Origin: Planctomycetota bacterium
GTDB taxonomy: Bacteria > Planctomycetota > UBA8742 > JACQVU01
Direction of reading: 5' to 3'
DNA: 9,061 nucleotides
Assembly (NCBI GenBank): GCA_016209585.1
Contig: JACQVU010000438.1
Coordinates: forward strand, 1-9,061
Part shown: positions 1-5,150 of the stretch, in pieces
How positions within the stretch are numbered: the first letter of the stretch is position 1
How the letters are laid out: the number at the start of each line of letters is the position of its first letter
The notes under the pieces: model-generated
Told to the model about the DNA's origin: nothing
Databases searched by the model: none
The model's input: the letters and a program-made list of their open reading frames with translations, nothing else
Program-made: the position numbers and the translations under genes

Positions 1-2
1 GA

Positions 3-94
3 ATGGGACTGATAGGTCGTATGGGACACATGGGTCGTATGGGTGTAGCCTATCCCATCGGTCCCATTCGTCCCATGCGTCCCATGAGTCCTAT
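3..94. repeat. 9-bp-period tandem repeat forming a long imperfect inverted repeat
   Basis: Left arm 3-43 is built from degenerate ATGGGACNN units. Right arm 54-94 is built from the complementary CCCATNCGT-like units. A 10-base spacer (44-53) separates them. Aligning the left arm with the reverse complement of the right gives about 30 matches in 41, so a transcript could fold into a long imperfect stem. The period is three codons, so the tract reads as Met-Gly-x and then Pro-Met/Ile-x repeats in the frame of the downstream gene. It is probably a 5' intergenic element rather than protein, but this cannot be decided here. It may continue to the left of the window. Confidence 0.8.
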
Positions 95-2603
95 CGCCCC
101 CCCCGGCCCGTTCGTCGTGGTCTTGAACTTCTCCGGCATGAGCGCGACGGCGCTCACCTCCCGGCACACGCCCTTCCTGGCGGGACTGGTCGCGTCGGGA
201 CGGGCGGCGCTCCTTCCGGCGCGGGCGTCGCGGCTCTTTCCCGACGGCGACGTGTGCTATGGCCAGTTCCAGGCGCGCCACGGCGAGATGTTCCGCATCG
301 AGCGCGCGGCGGCGGGCCGTGGCGCCAGCGCCGTGAAGGCCGGCGCCGGGCCGGCGCCCTTTCCCCGTTTCCCGTCGGCGGTGGCGCGCGTCGAAGAGGC
401 GCTGCCCCATCCCGTGCGCCAGGGGCTGCGGTTCTTCTGGAGCGAGGTCGCCGTCGCGCGGAGCGGCTCGCCCCACGCCAAGGCCGAGATGATTCCGCTT
501 GACCTGCTTTCCCGGTTCCGAAACCACCTGGCCGACTTCGAGGCGCGCCACCCCGACAACCTGTGGGCCGCCCTGGCGCGCGCGGGCGCCACGGCGGGCG
601 GCGGCGCGGCTGCCCGCGCCGGCCTCCGCGCCCGGCTCGCGGTCCGCTACGCGCGGCTGGGCGATCCGTACCGCGCGGGAGTCGAGGAGATCGACGCCGC
701 GCGCGCGACCGGAACCCGGGTGATCTACCGGGCGATCACGCGCATCGACAACCTGTCGCACCGCCACGGGCCGCGCTCTCTCGCCGCGCGGGCGGAACTC
801 GCCCGCATTGATCGCTTCGTCGAGACGGTGGCGCGCCGCCTTGAAGAACGAGGCGATCACTGGCGGCTGGCGGTCTGTTCCTCGACCGGGCAGATGGCCG
901 TGAGGCGCGCGGTGTCGCCCTGGGCGCTGATGTCGCGCGCGGCGGCGCGGACCGCGCGCGGCGGAGGCGGCCTGCTCTTCTTCATCGACTCCACGGCCCT
1001 GCGCCTCTGGTGTGACGACCCCGCCCGCCGCGCGCGGCTGGCGGAGCGGCTCGCGGCCCGCGCCGACCTGGGCCTGCTGCTCACCGGCGAGCATCGCGCC
1101 CGCCTGGGGTTGCCGGCCGGTGGCGAGGCGTACGAACGGTTCGGCCACCTGGTCTTCGCGTTGCGTCCGGGCCTCTGCTTCCGGCCCAACTTCTGGCAGG
1201 GGAATCGGCTCGCCGCCGGCATGCACGGCTACGCCGAGGGCGACGAGGTGGCCGACCTCCGCGGCTTCTTTCTGGTCACCGCCTCGTCCGGCGAACGCTG
1301 GCGGGGGCGCGCGGAGATCGTGGAGAAGCGCGACTTCGCGCCCACCATCCTGCGCCTGGCCGAAGCGCCCATTCCCCCCGCGATGGACGGCGCGCCAGCC
1401 TTCGATCTCGATCTCGCGGCGTCCGCGGCGTCCGGCGGCCGGCCCCTTACGGCGGAATCACCGGCTCCGCCGGCCGCGCCCGGCGCGCGGACTGCTTTCA
1501 ACGGGCGGAACGGGCGCGCCCGCCGCGGCGGCGTCAGCCTCCGGCTGCCGGCGGCGGCGTTCAACACTTTGCGGGCGGCGCGCATCGCGGCGGCGCGCCG
1601 CGTCGGGTTTCCCGGCCGTTCGCCCCGGCCTCACGTCGCCCGGCTGATGGTCACGGCGGCCTGCAACGCCGGGTGCGGCTCCTGCCACATGTGGAAGAAC
1701 GGGCGCGACGGGGAACTGTCCACCCGGCGGTGGCGCGCGCTCATCGCCGACCTCGCCGCCGGCGGCGTGAGCAGCATGAACTTCACGGGGGGCGAGCCGC
1801 TGCTGCGGGAAGACCTGGAGTCGCTGGTGGAGGCGGCGGCCGCCTCGGGCGCGACGCCCTCGATGGTCACCAACGGGCTGCTGCTTTCTCCCGCGCGCGC
1901 GCGGGCGCTGTTGGACGCCTCTCTGGCGAGCGTGACGCTCTCCATCGACGGCGCGGGCGAGTCGCAAGACCGGCTGCGCGGCGTTCCCGGCCACGGGCGG
2001 GTCAGCGTGGCGCGGCTCCAGATGCTGGCCGCGATGCGGCGCGCGCGCCCCTTCGGGCTGCACGTGGCCTGCACGCTGTCGGCCCTCACGTTTCGCGGCG
2101 CGGAGGCGGTGGCGGCGCTGGCCGCGCGGCACGGGGCGGGCATCTTTTTCAATCTGGTGAGTTTCGCGCCCCACCACTTTCGCGCCGCCGAGAATGCCCG
2201 CTACTGGATCGGCCCCGCCGACCTGCCGGACTTCCTGGCGCTTCTGGATCGCCTGGCCGCGGCGAAGCGCCGGGGGGCGGCCATCGGCAACAGTCACGCC
2301 GCGCTGGCCTTCGCGCGGCGCTACTTCCTGGACCCCCGCGACCCAGCCACCCCCTGCCTTCTGGGCCACGTGGAGGCGCGGGTAGACCCCCGCGGCAACC
2401 TCTTTCCATGCCACGCCGGCCCGCCGGTGGGCAACCTGACCGAGACGCCCTTTCGCGACCTGCTGGCCAGCCACCGCTACGCCCGGTTGGTGGCGGCGAT
2501 GGAGCGCAAGGAGTGCGCGGGCTGCGCGTGCGACGCCAAGGTTTCGCTGGACCATCATCTGCCCTCCATCGTGGGCGAGGTTCTCGCCACGCTCCGCCGG
2601 TGA
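3..2603 (+). CDS. Alkaline-phosphatase-like (pseudo-phosphodiesterase) domain fused to a radical SAM/SPASM-like enzyme
   Basis: One 866-codon frame carries two domains. Residues about 36-465 follow the type I phosphodiesterase/AP-superfamily plan: VVVLNFSGM at the start, a D-x3-H motif (D249, H253, then GP), FFIDSTALRLW (about 324-334), MHGY (H408) and DFAPTI (444-449). The N-terminal metal Asp is Asn (N42) and the SDHGM motif reads SSTGQM (293-298), so hydrolase activity is doubtful. After an Ala/Pro-rich linker (about 465-530), a radical SAM core has CX3CX2C (C554, C558, C561) for the 4Fe-4S cluster and TGGEP (595-599) for SAM. The tail has C785, a GX4C ending at C803, and CX2CXC (C838, C841, C843), suggesting an auxiliary cluster. 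The chain is predicted cytosolic, with no signal peptide or membrane helix seen. Start is uncertain: in-frame ATGs lie at 3, 21, 30 and 39 inside a repeat and at 75 and 84 just before the domain. The frame is open at the window edge, so the gene could begin upstream. The substrate is unknown. Confidence 0.85.
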   Translation: MGLIGRMGHMGRMGVAYPIGPIRPMRPMSPIAPPGPFVVVLNFSGMSATALTSRHTPFLAGLVASGRAALLPARASRLFPDGDVCYGQFQARHGEMFRIERAAAGRGASAVKAGAGPAPFPRFPSAVARVEEALPHPVRQGLRFFWSEVAVARSGSPHAKAEMIPLDLLSRFRNHLADFEARHPDNLWAALARAGATAGGGAAARAGLRARLAVRYARLGDPYRAGVEEIDAARATGTRVIYRAITRIDNLSHRHGPRSLAARAELARIDRFVETVARRLEERGDHWRLAVCSSTGQMAVRRAVSPWALMSRAAARTARGGGGLLFFIDSTALRLWCDDPARRARLAERLAARADLGLLLTGEHRARLGLPAGGEAYERFGHLVFALRPGLCFRPNFWQGNRLAAGMHGYAEGDEVADLRGFFLVTASSGERWRGRAEIVEKRDFAPTILRLAEAPIPPAMDGAPAFDLDLAASAASGGRPLTAESPAPPAAPGARTAFNGRNGRARRGGVSLRLPAAAFNTLRAARIAAARRVGFPGRSPRPHVARLMVTAACNAGCGSCHMWKNGRDGELSTRRWRALIADLAAGGVSSMNFTGGEPLLREDLESLVEAAAASGATPSMVTNGLLLSPARARALLDASLASVTLSIDGAGESQDRLRGVPGHGRVSVARLQMLAAMRRARPFGLHVACTLSALTFRGAEAVAALAARHGAGIFFNLVSFAPHHFRAAENARYWIGPADLPDFLALLDRLAAAKRRGAAIGNSHAALAFARRYFLDPRDPATPCLLGHVEARVDPRGNLFPCHAGPPVGNLTETPFRDLLASHRYARLVAAMERKECAGCACDAKVSLDHHLPSIVGEVLATLRR

Positions 2604-2618
2604 AGCCGTCCGGCGGCG

Positions 2619-4922
2619 TCACGGCGCGGCCCACGGCGGCGGCGCGCGGTTGGGAAGGTGCTCGTCCAATACCTCCCGTGCGAGCGCCAGGTATTCGTCG
2701 GCCCCGCGGTCGAACGAGTAGCGGTCTGTCGCGTATCGCCGGCAGCGGCGGGCGGCGTCCAGGCTCATCCATTCCGAGCGCGTCGCGCGGAGGATGGCCG
2801 GAGCCATGTCCGCCGCGGAGAGGCCGGGGAAGAGGAGCGCCGGGTCGAGCTCGGCGAGGATTTCAGCGGTGCCCCCGACCGGCGTGCCGAGCACGGGCGT
2901 GCCGCAGGCCAGGGCCTCGACGGTGACGAGGCCGAAGCCCTCCAGTTCCTGGGTGGGAAGAACGAAGAGGTCCGCCGCGCGATAGAGCAGCGGAATGTGC
3001 TCGTCGTCGACGTAGCCCCAGAAACGCGCCGCGCCGTCCAGCCCCAGGCGGGAGGCTTGACGCCGGAGGTCAGCCTCCCGCGGTCCGGCGCCGCCGATGA
3101 TGAGGCGGGCGCCTGCTTCGCGGTCCAGCACGGCGCGGAAGGCCTCCAGCAGCACGTCCAGCCCCATGCGGCTTTCCAGGCGGCGGATGGTCAAAAGGAG
3201 CGGTCCCGGCCCCGGCGCCAGACCAAGGCGCTCGCGGGCCTTTTCGCGGGGGAGGGCGTCGTTGAAGTGGGCCAGGTCGGCCCAGCCGCGGATGAGACGC
3301 CACCGGCCGTCGGCGAGCCCCGGGTGGCGCGCGCCGAGTAGCGCCCGCATGTAACGTGACAACGTGACCACGCGCGCGGCCGGGGCGATGGCCGCGGCCT
3401 CGAGGTGGTCGCGCGGGAACATGCCGGCGCGCACTTTCCACGCCGGCTCTCCGGCGCGGCGCGCCTTCACGGCGTGCTCGGCCGCCCACGGCGAGTGGAA
3501 CACGTAGATGGCCGGCGGCTTGGGCCGCCCGCGCGGCGCGCGCGCCAGGCCGTACGCCCGCCCGGCCAGCGGACCGTGCAACACGCAGAGGTCGAAGGCG
3601 CGCTCGCGAAGCAGACGCTCGAAACGGACCTGGAAAGCGCCGATCGTCTCGCGCAGGAAACGACGCGGCGAGGCCCGATCCGCCGGCGGCAAAGCGTGCA
3701 GCCGCACGCCGCGCCAGGTCTCGCCGTCGGCCGGGCCGCCGGCCGGCACGGTGGCCAGGAACTCCACGTGGCAGCCGCGGGCGCGGAAGCAAAGCGCGTT
3801 GTCGAAGTAGGCGCGCCCCTCACCGGGCAGGAAGTAGTCGGTGGCCTCCAGCACCGCGCGCGGCAAACACGGCTGACCGCCGGCCGGCGCGTCCGCGCTC
3901 GCGGCCTCGGCCCGCGCGTCGGCGGCTGGCTCGGTCCCGGCGAACGCCGGCGGCGTGTGGCGCGCGCGGCGGCCGACGCGGGCGAACGTGCGGAAGGCGT
4001 CGCGCGTTCCGCGCCAGGTGATGCGGAGGCGGTCGATGTTCCCCTCGCGCCGCGCCAGCCGCGCCGCGCGCAACGTCACCCAGAGCAGGTACAGCGGCAG
4101 GTAGAGCCGCGGGTAGTGCCGCAAAAAGAGCAGCATCACGTTGTGCGCGTGCCAGTAGACCCACGCCCCGTCGTCGCGTTCGCGGCAGCCGCCGGTGGGC
4201 AGGCGAAGGTGGTGGAGCGTGGCGCGGGGGTCGAACACCATCCGCATGCCCCGCCGCCGGGCCACGGCGCCCAGGCGGTGGGCCATGTCGGATTCCTCGC
4301 AGATGTTCGCCACGCCGGAAAAGGTTTCATCGAACCCGCCGGCCTCCCGGATGAGCGCCGCCCGCACCGAGTGGTGGCCGCCCGGCAGGTGCTCCACGCG
4401 GCAGCGGCGGCGGCGGTCGAAATTCCGCAGGTACATCGGCCAGAACCGGAAGATGCGCCCGGTGCCCCGCCAGGAGCCGAAGACCTGCTCATACCCGCCG
4501 GTGATGCGCCCGGCGACCGCCGCCACGCCGGGATCCGCGAAGTTCTCGCGGTGGCGGCGGACAAGCGTGGCGTCGAACCGCACGTCGTCGTCCAGAAAGA
4601 GGATCACCTCCCCCCGCGCCAGGCTGAGACCCGCGTTCCGCGCGTGCGGCAGGCTGCGCGTTCGCAGCCGGACGTAACGGACACAGCCGTTCACCGCGCC
4701 GATGGACAGCGCGGCCCGCCGCGCGAGATCGGCGTTGGGCGCCGAAGACTGGTCGACGACCAGCACTTCGTAACAGGGATCGTCCTGCGCGGCCAGGTCG
4801 TCCAGCACGTCGAGCAGCGGCCCGGCCCGGTCGACCGTGGGGATCACCACCGTCAGAAGGAACGGTTCGTTCACGGAAACCGGAACGACCACAGGGTCTA
4901 AGAGCCTATTTCGGTAGACCAT
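2619..4922 (-). CDS. Two-domain glycosyltransferase (GT2-GT4 fusion)
   Basis: This 767-residue protein carries two glycosyltransferase modules. Residues about 22-245 are a GT-A, family 2 domain. It opens with LLTVVIPTVDR and has VVDQSS, the metal and nucleotide-sugar DxD motif as LFLDDDV (D111-D113), and an acceptor-side acidic motif EESD (209-212). A hydrophobic and basic stretch (about 262-290) may touch the membrane. A low-complexity Ala-rich linker (about 325-350) follows. Residues about 355-755 are a GT-B, family 4 domain starting DYFLPGEGR, with LLTIRRLESRMG in place of the usual RLxxxKG and the EX7E motif (E661 to E669) in ELEGFGLVTVEA. It would add two sugars, or transfer and extend, on a surface glycan using nucleotide sugars; donor and acceptor are unknown. 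Start: ATG at 4922 without a clear Shine-Dalgarno. In-frame GTG codons at residues 11 and 17 are alternatives and still precede the domain. The gene converges on the phosphodiesterase-like/radical SAM gene, with 15 bases between the two stop codons. Confidence 0.9.
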   Translation of the reverse strand: MVYRNRLLDPVVVPVSVNEPFLLTVVIPTVDRAGPLLDVLDDLAAQDDPCYEVLVVDQSSAPNADLARRAALSIGAVNGCVRYVRLRTRSLPHARNAGLSLARGEVILFLDDDVRFDATLVRRHRENFADPGVAAVAGRITGGYEQVFGSWRGTGRIFRFWPMYLRNFDRRRRCRVEHLPGGHHSVRAALIREAGGFDETFSGVANICEESDMAHRLGAVARRRGMRMVFDPRATLHHLRLPTGGCRERDDGAWVYWHAHNVMLLFLRHYPRLYLPLYLLWVTLRAARLARREGNIDRLRITWRGTRDAFRTFARVGRRARHTPPAFAGTEPAADARAEAASADAPAGGQPCLPRAVLEATDYFLPGEGRAYFDNALCFRARGCHVEFLATVPAGGPADGETWRGVRLHALPPADRASPRRFLRETIGAFQVRFERLLRERAFDLCVLHGPLAGRAYGLARAPRGRPKPPAIYVFHSPWAAEHAVKARRAGEPAWKVRAGMFPRDHLEAAAIAPAARVVTLSRYMRALLGARHPGLADGRWRLIRGWADLAHFNDALPREKARERLGLAPGPGPLLLTIRRLESRMGLDVLLEAFRAVLDREAGARLIIGGAGPREADLRRQASRLGLDGAARFWGYVDDEHIPLLYRAADLFVLPTQELEGFGLVTVEALACGTPVLGTPVGGTAEILAELDPALLFPGLSAADMAPAILRATRSEWMSLDAARRCRRYATDRYSFDRGADEYLALAREVLDEHLPNRAPPPWAAP

Positions 4923-4937
4923 TCGGCCGGCGGGTGG

Positions 4938-4957
4938 CTGCGAGGACCTCGTCGCAG
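4938..4957. promoter_or_regulatory. Small inverted repeat just upstream of the glycosyltransferase start
   Basis: CTGCGA (4938-4943) and TCGCAG (4952-4957) form a perfect 6-bp inverted repeat around an 8-base centre, ending 15 bases before the ATG at 4922 on the - strand. It could be a leader hairpin or a protein site. The right arm overlaps the first heptamer of the neighbouring repeat. The position is suggestive but short palindromes are common, so the role is a guess. Confidence 0.3.
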
Positions 4958-5010
4958 TTGTCAGTGGTCGGTTATCAGTTGGCAGTTGGCAGTTGGCAGT
5001 TGTCAGCTAA
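4955..5010. repeat. Eight tandem CAGTTGN-type heptamers
   Basis: Eight consecutive 7-base units are in perfect phase with no indels: CAGTTGT, CAGTGGT, CGGTTAT, CAGTTGG three times, CAGTTGT, CAGCTAA. Unit ends vary while CAGTT is mostly kept. The tract lies in the promoter-proximal part of the gap upstream of the - strand glycosyltransferase. Similar heptamer tracts are known in intergenic DNA of several bacterial groups, but no function can be read here. Confidence 0.85.
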
Positions 5011-5030
5011 TACCCCATCTCCCCAGCCGG

Positions 5031-5090
5031 GGTGCTGGGCGTTGGGTGCTGGGCCCAACACCCAGCACCCAACACCCAACACCCAACACC
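5031..5090. repeat. GGGTGTT-type heptamer tract folded as a long hairpin
   Basis: Left arm 5031-5053 consists of GGTGCTG/GGCGTTG-type heptamers. After a 7-base centre (5054-5060), right arm 5061-5083 carries the complementary CACCCAA/CACCCAG units, and one more unit continues to 5090. The arms pair over 23 positions with two mismatches, giving a very stable stem in DNA or RNA. There is no T-run on either side, so it is not a classic intrinsic terminator. It does sit downstream of the - strand VWA gene and could protect or end that transcript. A second small stem, CCCAGC (5022-5027) with GCTGGG (5034-5039), would compete with it. Confidence 0.85.
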
Positions 5091-5130
5091 GCGGTACTCC
5101 GCCTGATCCCCGATCCCCGGCCGCAAGCCC

Positions 5131-5148
5131 CCGCGGACCCCGCGGACC
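5131..5148. repeat. Two tandem copies of a 9-base unit next to the VWA stop codon
   Basis: CCGCGGACC occurs at 5131-5139 and again at 5140-5148, directly abutting the stop codon of the - strand VWA gene (5151-5153). A shorter duplication, GATCCCC, lies just left of it (5105-5111 and 5112-5118). These look like slippage products in a GC-rich gap; no function is evident. Confidence 0.6.
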
Positions 5149-5150
5149 GA

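Noticed and set aside
1458..2558. A 366-codon - strand open frame opposite the radical SAM half
   Set aside because: The + strand frame carries the cysteine and GGEP motifs. The antisense product is Arg/Ala/Gly-rich and has no recognisable family.
3405..4901. A 498-codon + strand open frame opposite the glycosyltransferase
   Set aside because: It lies antisense to clear GT2 and GT4 motifs, is full of Arg/Gly/Pro/Ala/His low complexity and shows no domain. Long antisense frames are expected at this GC content.
4955..5090. Possible CRISPR array
   Set aside because: Repeat units are 7 bases with no spacers between them, and no cas gene is in the window.
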